Shown here: positions 26,074-34,841 of the stretch, piece after piece
Numbering within the stretch: the first letter of the stretch is position 1
Layout: the number at the start of each line of letters is the position of its first letter
NCBI RefSeq assembly: GCF_009690905.1
Contig: NZ_VOSW01000040.1
Location: forward strand, 21,353-85,352
DNA from: Paraburkholderia madseniana
Lineage (GTDB): Bacteria; Pseudomonadota; Gammaproteobacteria; Burkholderiales; Burkholderiaceae
Reading direction: 5' to 3'
Length of the DNA: 64,000 nucleotides
Program-made: the position numbers and the translations under genes
Notes under the pieces: model-generated
Told to the model about the DNA's origin: nothing
Seen by the model: only the letters and a program-made list of their open reading frames with translations
Databases searched by the model: none

Positions 26074-26826
26074 TTACCGGTGGTACAGATGATGTTGAAG
26101 AATATAGTCCCACACCGCAGTGGGGACATGGCTTGCGGCCCGGGCCTGGCTCCTGTCTTGCGGTTCGCCGCCCGCGAGGGCAAGCCGCTGGGTCACCTGC
26201 TCGCGCAGATGCGCGCGAATGTCGGTGGCCGAGACGTTGAACGCAAGCGTCGTATCGATCAGCAAGTGGCCGCAGGGGGTGGCTTGCAGAACGTCGGCGC
26301 GGGCACGGCGCGCGTCGATTTCTTTAGCGACCACGGGCGGAATCGATGCGAGGTCGAAACCGGGGCGCGTGGCCGCGCAGATGTGAGCAAACTCGAACAG
26401 GCGCCGCCAGTCGCGCCATGTGTCGAGATGCACCAGTTGATCCGCGCCGATCAGAAGCGCAATCGACGCATTCGGACCTTCGCGTTCACGCCATAACTGC
26501 AGCGTGTTGATCGTGTAGGTTGGACCGTCGTGTTCGATCTCGTCGGTCGCCACCCGCACGGTCACGCCCGGCAGCACCAACGCAGTGGCGGCGGCACGGG
26601 TCATGGCCAGTCTGTGAACAGCCGCTGACACGTCCGTTTTCTGCCACGGCTGGCCGGCCGGCAGCAACACCAGCTCGGTCAGCTTCAGCACGTCGGCGAA
26701 ACGCCGCGCGAGCGCGAGGTGGCCGTCGTGGATCGGATCGAAAGTGCCGCCGAGCAGTCCAATCCGGCGAGGCAGGGCGACAGGATGAGCGTTCGGCTTC
26801 AGGTGAAGATCCTTTGTCGTGGTCAC
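26074..26826 (-). CDS. nadD: Nicotinate-nucleotide adenylyltransferase
   Basis: 250 residues. GLLGGTFDPIHDGHLALAR gives the nucleotidyltransferase (T/H)xGH motif, and ISATDIR-like NVSATDIRAHLRE near the C-terminus the second ATP motif. The enzyme joins nicotinate mononucleotide and ATP to make deamido-NAD. The N-terminal about 20 residues before the fold are an extra polar stretch. It is tightly linked with rsfS. Confidence 0.95.
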   Translation of the reverse strand: MTTTKDLHLKPNAHPVALPRRIGLLGGTFDPIHDGHLALARRFADVLKLTELVLLPAGQPWQKTDVSAAVHRLAMTRAAATALVLPGVTVRVATDEIEHDGPTYTINTLQLWREREGPNASIALLIGADQLVHLDTWRDWRRLFEFAHICAATRPGFDLASIPPVVAKEIDARRARADVLQATPCGHLLIDTTLAFNVSATDIRAHLREQVTQRLALAGGEPQDRSQARAASHVPTAVWDYILQHHLYHR

Positions 26827-26852
26827 GTGGTGTGCGGTGCGGGCTTAAAGCC

Positions 26853-27776
26853 TCACACCCACTCGCGCGGCACGAGAAAATCGCTGTAAAGGCGCGCTTC
26901 CGGCGTGCCCGGTTCGGGCTGCCAGTTGTAGCGCCAGTTCGCCACAGGCGGCATCGACATCAGTATCGATTCGGTGCGTCCGCCGCTCTGCAGCCCAAAC
27001 AGTGTGCCACGGTCGAAGACCAGATTGAACTCGACGTAGCGGCCGCGCCGGTATGCCTGGAAGTCCCGCTCGGCTTCGCCGTACGGAATGTTGCGGCGCT
27101 TTTCGATGATCGGCATGTACGCTTTGAGGAATCCTTCGCCGACGCTTTTCAGCATCGCGAACGATTGATCGAAGCCCGGCGCCGAGAAATCGTCGAAGAA
27201 AATCCCGCCGATGCCACGCGGTTCATTGCGGTGCTTGAGGAAGAAGTACTCGTCGCACCAACGCTTGAAACTCGGGTAGAGGTCCGCGCCATAAGGCTGC
27301 AGCGCGTCGCGGCACACCCGGTGGAAATGCTGCGCGTCTTCCTCGTAGCCGTAGTACGGCGTCAGATCCATGCCGCCGCCGAACCAGAACACCGGCTCTT
27401 CGCCGGCCTTGGTCGCGATCAGCAGACGCACGTTCATATGCACGGTCGGGCAGTGCGGATTGTGCGGGTGCAGCACGAGCGAAACGCCCATGGCTTCGAA
27501 ACCACGGCCGGCCAGTTGCGGACGCGCGGCGCTCGCCGAACCCGGCAACGCGTCGCCTGCTACGTCCGAAAAGCCGATGCCGGCCCGCTCGAAGAAGTTG
27601 CCGCCTTCCAGAATCCGTGTGTAGCCGCCGCCGCGCAGCTTTTCGCCGGGGGCGCGCTGCCATGCGTCGGTCGCGAACGGCTTACCGTCGAACGCGCCGA
27701 GCGTGTCCGCGATGTGCGTTTGCAGGCCTTGCAGCCAGCTGCGCACGGCCTGTGCGTCATAGCTCGAATCGGTCAT
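26853..27776 (-). CDS. hemF: Oxygen-dependent coproporphyrinogen III oxidase
   Basis: 307 residues from ATG 27776 (MTDSSYDAQAVRSWLQGLQ); an upstream in-frame ATG would add eight residues. Conserved stretches include GGGMDLTPYYGYEEDA, GIGGIFFDDF and RRGRYVEFNLVFDRGT, all standard HemF motifs. It decarboxylates coproporphyrinogen III to protoporphyrinogen IX using O2 in the cytoplasm. It ends 26 bases from nadD. Confidence 0.96.
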   Translation of the reverse strand: MTDSSYDAQAVRSWLQGLQTHIADTLGAFDGKPFATDAWQRAPGEKLRGGGYTRILEGGNFFERAGIGFSDVAGDALPGSASAARPQLAGRGFEAMGVSLVLHPHNPHCPTVHMNVRLLIATKAGEEPVFWFGGGMDLTPYYGYEEDAQHFHRVCRDALQPYGADLYPSFKRWCDEYFFLKHRNEPRGIGGIFFDDFSAPGFDQSFAMLKSVGEGFLKAYMPIIEKRRNIPYGEAERDFQAYRRGRYVEFNLVFDRGTLFGLQSGGRTESILMSMPPVANWRYNWQPEPGTPEARLYSDFLVPREWV

Positions 27777-28005
27777 GAATGCAGATGCTGAGGGCGGCAC
27801 GCTCGTCGTGCCGCGGGTTCTTCGTGAAGGGCGGGCGCCGGCCTTCGTCAGGACATTCCCGCGAAGGCGCGGTGCTACGGTCGTTCGCGCCGGGTGAAAT
27901 GCCGATCAACCGGGGTGAGCCCACATGGAGCGGTGGGCGCCGCGATGGCCGCGAAAACCCGCAGTGTAGCGCCGTTGGCGCCGCACGCGGGCGAGTGGGG
28001 CGGGC

Positions 28006-29304
28006 TTAGTGCTTGCCTTCGGTCTTGGCGTCGTGCTTGCGGTTCAATGCGCGATAGCCGATGTCGCGGCGATATTGCATGCCGTCGAACGAAATCTGGT
28101 TGATCGTCTCGTACGCGACCGACTGCGCGCTGCGCACCGAATCCGCCAGACCGACCACACACAGCACACGGCCGCCCGAGGTGGTCAGCTTGCCGTCCGC
28201 CAGCGTGGTGCCGGCGTGGAAAGTGACCGAATCGCCGGTTTCCGCCGGGATATCGCTGATCCGGTCACCCTTGCGCGGCGTGTCCGGATAGTTGTACGCG
28301 GCGAGCACCACGCCGAGCGCGGTACGGCGGTCCCATTCGAGTTCGATCGTATCGAGCGTGCCGGCGATGGCCTGCTCGACCACCTTCGAAAAGTCGCCTT
28401 TCAAACGCGCCATGATCGGCTGCGTTTCCGGGTCGCCCATCCGGCAGTTGAATTCGAGCGTCTTCGGGTTGCCTTGCGCGTCGATCATCAGGCCGGCGTA
28501 CAGGAAGCCCGTGAAACGGATGCCTTCTTTCTCCATGCCGCGCACGGTCGGCTGGATGATTTCGCGCATCACGCGTGCATGCAGTTGCGGCGTGACGATC
28601 GGGGCGGGCGAATAGGCGCCCATGCCGCCGGTGTTCGGACCCTGGTCGGCGTCGAGCAGACGCTTGTGATCCTGGCTCGAAGCGAGCGCCAGCACATGCT
28701 TGCCGTCCACCATCACGATGAAGCTGGCTTCTTCGCCGGCGAGGAATTCCTCGATCACGACGCGTGCGCCGGCATCGCCCAGCTTGTTGTCCGACAGCAT
28801 CATGTCGACGGCGGCGTGTGCTTCTTCCAGCGTTTGCGCAACCACGACGCCCTTGCCGGCGGCGAGGCCGTCGGCCTTGATCACGATCGGCGCGCCCTTG
28901 GCGTCCAGATACGCGTGGGCGGCCGCGACGTCGGCGAAGGTTTCGTACTCGGCGGTTGGGATCGCGTGACGCTTCATGAACGCCTTGGCAAAATCTTTCG
29001 AGCTTTCGAGCTGCGCGGCTTCCTTGCTCGGCCCGAAAATCTTCAACCCGCGCGAGCGGAACAGATTGACGATGCCCGCGGCGAGCGGCCCTTCCGGTCC
29101 GACCAGCGTGAACGCGATCTGTTCTTTCTCGACGAAATCGGCGAGTTCGGCCGGATCTGTAATGTCGACGTTGCGCAGACGCTCGTCCTGGGCGGTGCCG
29201 CCATTGCCGGGCGCAACGTAGACGAGCTGAACCCGCGGCGATTGCGCGAGCTTCCATGCCAGCGCATGTTCGCGACCGCCGGAACCGACGACGAGTAACT
29301 TCAT
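28006..29304 (-). CDS. purD: Phosphoribosylamine-glycine ligase
   Basis: 432 residues, a full-length GARS enzyme. The N-terminal VVGSGGREHALAWKLAQS and the ATP-grasp segments (PIVIKADGLAAGKGVVVA, GEEASFIVMVDGKHVL) are diagnostic. It catalyses step 2 of purine synthesis. The C-terminus has a short basic/acidic tail. Upstream lies yebC with a gap of 239 bases. Confidence 0.96.
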   Translation of the reverse strand: MKLLVVGSGGREHALAWKLAQSPRVQLVYVAPGNGGTAQDERLRNVDITDPAELADFVEKEQIAFTLVGPEGPLAAGIVNLFRSRGLKIFGPSKEAAQLESSKDFAKAFMKRHAIPTAEYETFADVAAAHAYLDAKGAPIVIKADGLAAGKGVVVAQTLEEAHAAVDMMLSDNKLGDAGARVVIEEFLAGEEASFIVMVDGKHVLALASSQDHKRLLDADQGPNTGGMGAYSPAPIVTPQLHARVMREIIQPTVRGMEKEGIRFTGFLYAGLMIDAQGNPKTLEFNCRMGDPETQPIMARLKGDFSKVVEQAIAGTLDTIELEWDRRTALGVVLAAYNYPDTPRKGDRISDIPAETGDSVTFHAGTTLADGKLTTSGGRVLCVVGLADSVRSAQSVAYETINQISFDGMQYRRDIGYRALNRKHDAKTEGKH

Positions 29305-29543
29305 GTGAATCCCCGAGACTTAAAAACCATAAACGGCTGAAGCATCACGCTCAGCCGTGGAATAACAGCGAGGTTTGCAATGGGCCCGCAGCCAGGTAGC
29401 GGCGCAGGGCACATAGCGAACCCGGGTGGTGGCGGTGCGGAAGGCCCCAACCAACGCCCGCTCTGCAGCAACGCGAGTGCTAGCCGGCGGCGCGGGCGTG
29501 TGGTTCGGTGCAGATCCACGCGCGGTGTGCCGCCGGGGCACGC

Positions 29544-30272
29544 TCATTCGTCGGCGATCGCGGCGTTTGTATAGACTTCCTGCACGTCGTCCAGACTCTC
29601 CAGCGCGTCGAGCAGCTTCTGCATTTTCACCGCGTCGTCGCCCGTGAATTCGACTTCCGTCTGAGGTTTCATTGTCACCTCGGCCAATTCGGCCTTGAAG
29701 CCCGCGGCTTCAAGCGCGGTCTTCACCTTCGGGAAATCGTTCGGCGGGCACAGCACTTCGATACTGCCGTCTTCGTTCGTGACGACGTCTTCAGCGCCGG
29801 CTTCGAGCGCGGCTTCCATCAGCTTGTCTTCCGGCGTGCCGGGTGCGAACAGGAACTGGCCGACGTGATCGAACATGAACGACACCGAGCCGTCCGTGCC
29901 CATGTTGCCGCCGTTCTTCGAGAACGCGTGACGCACGTCCGCTACCGTACGGGTGCGGTTGTCGGTCATGGTGTCCACGATCACCGCCGCGCCGCCGATG
30001 CCGTAGCCTTCGTAGCGGATTTCTTCGTAGTTTGCGCCATCGACACCGCCCACACCGCGTTGGATCGCACGGTTGACGTTATCTTTCGGCATGTTGGCGT
30101 CGTACGCCTTTTCGACGGCGAGTCGCAGACGCGGATTCGAGTCGATGTCGCCGCCACCCATGCGGGCCGCCACCTGAATTTCCTTGATGAGCCGCGTCCA
30201 GACCTTGCCGCGCTTGGCGTCTGCCGCTGCTTTTTTATGCTTGATGTTGGCCCATTTCGAATGACCCGCCAT
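29544..30272 (-). CDS. YebC/PmpR-family regulator
   Basis: 242 residues from ATG 30272 with GGAG upstream, starting MAGHSKWANIKHKKAAADAK, the family signature. Members are DNA-binding regulators or ribosome-associated translation factors for proline-rich stalls; the exact role here is unknown. Read from this gene, purD, hemF, nadD, rsfS, rlmH, maf and rng follow on the same strand. Confidence 0.94.
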   Translation of the reverse strand: MAGHSKWANIKHKKAAADAKRGKVWTRLIKEIQVAARMGGGDIDSNPRLRLAVEKAYDANMPKDNVNRAIQRGVGGVDGANYEEIRYEGYGIGGAAVIVDTMTDNRTRTVADVRHAFSKNGGNMGTDGSVSFMFDHVGQFLFAPGTPEDKLMEAALEAGAEDVVTNEDGSIEVLCPPNDFPKVKTALEAAGFKAELAEVTMKPQTEVEFTGDDAVKMQKLLDALESLDDVQEVYTNAAIADE

Positions 30273-30714
30273 ACTTTTCTCCGTCGCGCGCGCCAGTGGG
30301 GCGCACGCATAGTGCAATTGTCGTTGCGATGTCGGGCGCGCGGCGCTGCTGATTGCGGCCATGCGCCTCGATGTCAAACCGCTCGGCGCCGGACCGCCCG
30401 GTGTCAGGCTTTCCTCAGCTTGATCGCGCCCGGCCGGACCCGGCGAGCGGGACCGAAGGTCGGCAGCGCGGTTGGGGCGGGGCAGGACGGTCAGCGGGCG
30501 GCTCAGCGGCGCCACAGGTGCGCCGGTCCCGGCAGACCCGGCGTTAAGGCGTGATGCACCGCGTGGCAGTGCAAGTCGAGCCGCTCTTTGAGCGGATTCG
30601 AATTTTATCACGGCGCAGGGGTGCGGCAGAGAGGGGGCGAGGCGAAAGTAGGCGTCAGGCGCCTCTTTCAGTCGCGCCAGGTAGGTCGCGCATCTTTTGC
30701 AGTCGTCGTTGTGG
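30273..30714. other. Gene-free stretch between yebC and hicA
   Basis: About 440 bases of very GC-rich sequence without a credible gene. One small hairpin, CCGCTC-TTT-GAGCGG (30581-30595), is followed on the plus strand by an AT-rich ATTTTATC. The same AT-rich patch could supply a -10 for yebC on the minus strand. Nothing else was seen. Confidence 0.5.
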
Positions 30715-30766
30715 TTGCGAATATAAACATTTTTGTTTATATTTTGCCCTGTGTTCACGAACACAG
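30715..30766 (+). promoter_or_regulatory. hicAB promoter with two palindromic operators
   Basis: TTGCGA (30715-30720) and TATATT (30738-30743) with a 17-base spacer form a promoter. A perfect palindrome, AATATAAAC...GTTTATATT (30720-30743), spans spacer and -10. A second palindrome, CTGTGTTC-AC-GAACACAG (30749-30766), runs into the ribosome site. Both are plausible HicB binding sites for autorepression. Confidence 0.6.
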
Positions 30767-30774
30767 GAGGGCCG

Positions 30775-30951
30775 GTGAAGCAAAGCGAGTTCAGACGTTG
30801 GCTCGCTGACCAAGGGGCGACTTTCGAACAGGGCAGCAAACATTTGAAGGTGTATCTGAACGGTCGGCAGACCACACTGCCGAGGCATCCCGCTCACGAG
30901 ATTTCGGAGCCGCTTCGCAAAGCAATTCTTAAGCAACTGAAATGCAAATAG
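30775..30951 (+). CDS. hicA: HicA-type mRNA interferase toxin
   Basis: 58 residues from the GTG at 30775, preceded by AGGAGG. The double-stranded RNA-binding-like fold is indicated by KQSEFRRWLADQGATFEQGS and the catalytic-type His in GSKHLKVYLNGR, followed by LPRHPAHEISEPLRKAILKQL. HicA toxins cleave mRNA in the cytoplasm. Its antitoxin is encoded 69 bases downstream. The toxin-first order is normal for hic loci. Confidence 0.88.
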   Translation: MKQSEFRRWLADQGATFEQGSKHLKVYLNGRQTTLPRHPAHEISEPLRKAILKQLKCK

Positions 30952-31020
30952 AGGCAAGCCCCGCAAGGGGCTTCATCACCGCCCAGACTTTTCCCGTCAA
31001 GGGACCACGGAGAGTTACCT

Positions 31021-31443
31021 ATGTTTCGCTATCCCGCCCGCATCGAAGCAGACGAAGCTGGCTTTACCGTTTCCTTCCGCGATATTCCGGAGGCGTTGAC
31101 CTCGGGCGCAACGCTCGAAGAGGCACGCGAAATGGCGGCCGACGCGCTGGCGACGGCGATGGACTTTTACTTCGAAGACAAGCGGCAAGTTCCGTTGCCG
31201 TCAAAAGCGCGACGGGGCGAAGAACTGGTCGAGCTGCCAGCGAGCCTGGCCGCGAAAGTGCTGCTGCTCAACGAAATGCTCGCGCAAAAGGTGTCGCCTT
31301 CCGAATTGGCGAGGCGTCTTCATACGCGTGCACAGGATATCCAGCGCGTCATTGACCTTGGGCACGTCACGAAGATCGACACCATCGCGTCGGCGCTGGC
31401 CGCGCTTGGCAAGCGTCTCGAACTGTCGATTGTGCCGGCGTAG
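31021..31443 (+). CDS. hicB: HicB-type antitoxin
   Basis: 140 residues. The N-terminal RNase-H-like partial fold (MFRYPARIEADEAGFTVSF then GATLEEAREMAADALATAM) matches HicB, and the C-terminal half (SELARRLHTRAQDIQRVIDL) is a helix-turn-helix that can bind the operator palindromes upstream. It neutralises HicA and represses the locus. GGAGAG lies before the ATG. Confidence 0.9.
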   Translation: MFRYPARIEADEAGFTVSFRDIPEALTSGATLEEAREMAADALATAMDFYFEDKRQVPLPSKARRGEELVELPASLAAKVLLLNEMLAQKVSPSELARRLHTRAQDIQRVIDLGHVTKIDTIASALAALGKRLELSIVPA

Positions 31444-31506
31444 CGTGCAAATCGAGTGGTGGCGGCGCGTTGCGCGCGCCGCCCCGCTGCTTTCTTCAGC
31501 CCGCTG

Positions 31507-32157
31507 TCAGTTTTTCGTGCCGAACAGGCGGTCGCCTGCGTCGCCGAGACCCGGCACGATGTACGCGTGTTCGTTCAGGTGCGAATCGAGCGACGCCACG
31601 TACAGCTTGACGTCCGGATGCGCGTCCTGGAACACCTGCACGCCTTCCGGCGCGGCCACCAGCGCGAGGAACAGGATGTTCTCGCCGGCCACGTTGCGGC
31701 GCTTGAGCACGTCCACCGCGTGCACGGCCGAGTAACCGGTCGCGACCATCGGATCGCACAGAATGAACACGCGGTCTTCCAGATCCGGCAGGCGCACCAG
31801 ATACTCGACCGGGCGATGGTCTTCGGCGCGATACACCCCGATGTGGCCCACGCGCGCCGACGGCACCAGTTCCAGCAGGCCGTCCGACATGCCGATGCCG
31901 GCACGCAGCACCGGCACGATCGCCAGTTTTTTGCCGGCGATCACCGGTGCGTCGATCTCGACCAGCGGCGTGGTGAGGCGGCGCGTCGTCATCGGCAGAT
32001 TGCGGGTGATCTCGTAGCCCATCAGCAGCGTGATCTCGCGCAGCAGTTCGCGGAACGTGCGAGTCGAGGTGTCCCGGTCGCGCATATGCGACAGCTTGTG
32101 CTGGATCAGCGGGTGATCGAGGATGAAAAGATTGGGGAAACGGCTGTCCTGGGTCAT
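31507..32157 (-). CDS. upp: Uracil phosphoribosyltransferase
   Basis: 216 residues from ATG 32157 (MTQDSRFPNLFILDHPLIQH). The PRPP-binding loop is FILCDPMVATGYSA and the uracil-binding C-terminus GLGDAGDRLFGTK. It salvages uracil to UMP in the cytoplasm. Upstream in-frame sequence exists but would change the canonical start. It converges on hicB. Confidence 0.96.
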   Translation of the reverse strand: MTQDSRFPNLFILDHPLIQHKLSHMRDRDTSTRTFRELLREITLLMGYEITRNLPMTTRRLTTPLVEIDAPVIAGKKLAIVPVLRAGIGMSDGLLELVPSARVGHIGVYRAEDHRPVEYLVRLPDLEDRVFILCDPMVATGYSAVHAVDVLKRRNVAGENILFLALVAAPEGVQVFQDAHPDVKLYVASLDSHLNEHAYIVPGLGDAGDRLFGTKN

Positions 32158-32393
32158 GGCGGGGGCGCAAGCGGCGGCTAGAGGGATCGGTTTGGCGCTC
32201 CGCACGGCCTGAAAACGGCAGGCGGGAGCGCCACGGCGCAAGTTTACCGAAAGAGTGGCGCCGGAAGATACCGGAGATTGCAGTGGCCCGGCGCAGTCCG
32301 GCACCGATTCTTCTAGAATCGGGGGATTCTTTGCCACGATTGGGCAACCGCGGGACCATCCCCGCGCCACGAGTACGTCATGAGGATAGGCAC

Positions 32394-33176
32394 ATGGACA
32401 TGGGAATCGCAGGACGCACCGCGCTGGTTTGCGCGGCCAGCAAGGGTCTGGGGCGCGGCTGCGCGGAAGCGCTGGCAGCCGAAGGCGTCAACCTGACGAT
32501 CGTCGCGCGCACGGCTGAGACGCTGGAGGCGACCGCCGCCGAGATTCGCAAGCAAAGCGGCGTCGAAGTGAAAACGGTGGCGTGCGACATCACCACGCCC
32601 GAAGGACGCGCCGCGGCGCTTGCCGCCTGTCCGCAGCCGGACATTCTGGTTAACAACGCGGGCGGCCCGCCGCCGGGCGACTTCCGCAACTTCACGCACG
32701 AAGACTGGATTCGCGCGCTGGAGAGCAACATGCTGACGCCGATCGAGCTGATCCGCGCGACCATCGACGGGATGAGCGAGCGTGGCTTTGGGCGCATCGT
32801 CAACATCACGAGCTCGGCGGTCAAGGCGCCGATCGACGTGCTCGGCTTGTCCAACGGTGCGCGCTCGGGGCTGACCGGTTTCATTGCGGGACTGGCGCGC
32901 AGCAAGGTAGCCGCCTCGGGCGTGACGATCAACAGCCTGCTGCCGGGCCTGTTCGACACCGACCGCATCGCCACCACCTTCACCGCGCAAGCCAACGCGC
33001 AACACATTTCCGTCGACGACGCGCGCAAGCAGCGCATGAAGACGATCCCCGCCGGCCGTTTCGGCACGCGTGAGGAATTTGGCCGCGCCTGTGCGTTCCT
33101 GTGCAGCGTGCATGCCGGCTACATCACTGGGCAGAACTGGCTGATGGACGGCGGCGCCTACCCCGGTACGTTCTGA
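32394..33176 (+). CDS. SDR-family protein lacking the YxxxK catalytic motif
   Basis: 260 residues from ATG 32394. The Rossmann start reads ALVCAASKGLGRGCAEALA (usual TGxxxGxG altered to AASKGLG) and DILVNNAGG is present. The catalytic serine region is NITSSAVK (Ser140), but the position of Tyr, 13 residues later, is Ser153, and the Lys position is Arg157 (LGLSNGARSGLTG). A subgroup of SDR-like proteins with incomplete catalytic tetrads is known. It may still bind NAD(P) but classical dehydrogenase chemistry is doubtful. mgsA follows 76 bases downstream. Confidence 0.85.
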   Translation: MDMGIAGRTALVCAASKGLGRGCAEALAAEGVNLTIVARTAETLEATAAEIRKQSGVEVKTVACDITTPEGRAAALAACPQPDILVNNAGGPPPGDFRNFTHEDWIRALESNMLTPIELIRATIDGMSERGFGRIVNITSSAVKAPIDVLGLSNGARSGLTGFIAGLARSKVAASGVTINSLLPGLFDTDRIATTFTAQANAQHISVDDARKQRMKTIPAGRFGTREEFGRACAFLCSVHAGYITGQNWLMDGGAYPGTF

Positions 33177-33252
33177 GCGCGTACGTTCTGACGCACCAGC
33201 AGCACCTTCACTACAACAACGACAATCACAACGGTTTCAGGAGTCTTACGTC

Positions 33253-33642
33253 ATGAGCACCCGCATTGCGCTGATCGCGCACGATCACAAGAAAGACGAC
33301 ATCGTCAAATTGGCCGGCGAATACGTCGATACGCTCAGGCGCTGCGAGATCGTCGCGACCGGCACGACCGGCACGCGCATTGGCGACGCGCATGGCCTCA
33401 CGGTCGAGCGCATGTTGTCCGGCCCGCACGGCGGCGACCTGCAGATCGGCGCGCAGCTTGCGGAAGGGCGGGTGGACATGGTGATCTTCCTGCGCGACCC
33501 GATGACGCCGCAGCCGCACGAACCGGATATCAACGCGCTGGTGCGTGCCTGCGACGTTCACAACATTCCATGCGCCACCAATATTTCGACCGCGCGAATG
33601 ATTCTCGACGTACTGACCTTGCGCTTCACGCAGCGGGTCTAG
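33253..33642 (+). CDS. mgsA: Methylglyoxal synthase
   Basis: 129 residues. MSTRIALIAHDHKKDDIVKL, the phosphate-binding ATGTTGTRI and the catalytic-Asp motif GPHGGDLQIGAQLAEG identify the family, which turns dihydroxyacetone phosphate into methylglyoxal. The length is slightly under the 150 of E. coli MgsA. It is relevant to phosphate and sugar-phosphate balance. A CAGGAG-like site precedes the ATG. Confidence 0.94.
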   Translation: MSTRIALIAHDHKKDDIVKLAGEYVDTLRRCEIVATGTTGTRIGDAHGLTVERMLSGPHGGDLQIGAQLAEGRVDMVIFLRDPMTPQPHEPDINALVRACDVHNIPCATNISTARMILDVLTLRFTQRV

Positions 33643-33695
33643 GCGAACGCGGTGGTGTTTCAAGATCAATCGAAACCACAAACCAGGGAGACATG

Positions 33696-34670
33696 ATGGT
33701 CAAAGCAATCCGTTTCGACAAAACCGGCGGCCCCGAGGTAATGAAATGGGTCGACGTCGAAGTGGGCGAGCCGGGTGCGGGCGAGATTCGCATCAAGCAG
33801 ACTGCGGTCGGCCTGAACTATATCGATGTGTATTTCCGCACGGGTTTGTATCCGTTGCCGTTGCCCGGTGGCCTCGGCATGGAAGCGGCCGGTGAAGTGA
33901 CGGCGGTCGGCGCAGGCGTGACCGGTCTCAAAGCGGGCGATCGCGTGGCGTACGTGGCGCGTCCGCCTGGCGCCTATGCCCAGGCGCGCGTGCTGCCGGC
34001 GGCGCAAGTCGTCAAGGTGCCGGACGCATTGAGCGACGAGCAGGCGGCCTCCGTCATGCTGCAAGGGCTGACCGCGCAATATCTGCTGCGCCGCACGTAT
34101 CCGGTGAAGGCCGGTGACACAATCCTGATTCAGGCCGCGGCCGGCGGCGTCGGTCTGCTGGTTTGCCAGTGGGCGAAGGCGCTCGGCGCAACGGTGATCG
34201 GCACGGTCGGCTCCGACGAGAAAGCCGAGATCGCCAAAGCACACGGCTGCGACCACCCCATCGTCTACACGCGCGAAAACTTCACCAAGCGTGTGCGCGA
34301 GATCACCAACGGCGCGGGTGTGCCGGTGGTGTACGACTCGATCGGTAAAGACACGTTTACGGGCTCGCTCGATTGCCTTGCGCCTCTTGGATTGTTCGTG
34401 AGCTTCGGCAATGCCTCGGGACCGTTGCCGCCGATCGATTCGTCGGAATTTGCAGGACGCGGTTCGCTGTTCTTTACGCGCCCCACACTCTTCACCTATA
34501 TCGCCAAACGCAGCGACTACGAGGCGATGTCCTCGGAGCTGTTCGACGTGCTGGTGTCGGGCAAGGTGAAGGCGAGCATCAATCAGCGCTACGCGCTGGC
34601 TGAGGTCGGGAAGGCGCACGCGGATCTTGAAGGGCGCCGCACCACGGGTTCGACGATTCTGTTGCCGTAA
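33696..34670 (+). CDS. Quinone oxidoreductase, zinc-free MDR family
   Basis: 324 residues from ATG 33696 with CAGGGAG upstream; ATG 33693 would place it too close. GLNYIDVYFRTGLYPLPLPG and the NADPH-binding AAAGGVGLLVCQWAKALGA are typical of QorA (zeta-crystallin) proteins, which reduce quinones by one-electron transfer. No zinc-ligand cysteines are seen. It follows mgsA and ends before a strong terminator. Confidence 0.92.
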   Translation: MVKAIRFDKTGGPEVMKWVDVEVGEPGAGEIRIKQTAVGLNYIDVYFRTGLYPLPLPGGLGMEAAGEVTAVGAGVTGLKAGDRVAYVARPPGAYAQARVLPAAQVVKVPDALSDEQAASVMLQGLTAQYLLRRTYPVKAGDTILIQAAAGGVGLLVCQWAKALGATVIGTVGSDEKAEIAKAHGCDHPIVYTRENFTKRVREITNGAGVPVVYDSIGKDTFTGSLDCLAPLGLFVSFGNASGPLPPIDSSEFAGRGSLFFTRPTLFTYIAKRSDYEAMSSELFDVLVSGKVKASINQRYALAEVGKAHADLEGRRTTGSTILLP

Positions 34671-34704
34671 ACGCGAAAGACCGCAAACCCACACCCAGCG
34701 CCAC

Positions 34705-34738
34705 AAGGCCGTTCCATCCCACGATGGAACGGCCTTTT
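34705..34738 (+). terminator. Intrinsic terminator after the quinone oxidoreductase gene
   Basis: A near-perfect 13-bp stem, AAGGCCGTTCCAT (34705-34717) with ATGGAACGGCCTT (34724-34736), is followed by TTCC. The stem also has A residues on the left, so it may work in both directions and separates this unit from kdp. Confidence 0.88.
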
Positions 34739-34740
34739 CC

Positions 34741-34804
34741 GTTTACGCGATTTTTACATCCCATCTCAGATCTTTGACCAGCCCTTTACGCGGATCGGCA
34801 TAAC
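34741..34804 (+). promoter_or_regulatory. Candidate kdp promoter and KdpE site
   Basis: A T-rich segment, TTTACGCGATTTTTACATCCC (about 34742-34762), resembles the TTTTTTACACCCC-like KdpE site of E. coli. Twelve bases later comes TTGACC (34774-34779) with a poor CATAAC (34799-34804), 19 bases further. A weak promoter with long spacing behind an activator site fits KdpE-dependent control under low potassium. Similarity was judged by eye. Confidence 0.4.
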
Positions 34805-34841
34805 GTTGCACCTATCCAAAGTCCGTGAATGGGGAATAAAA

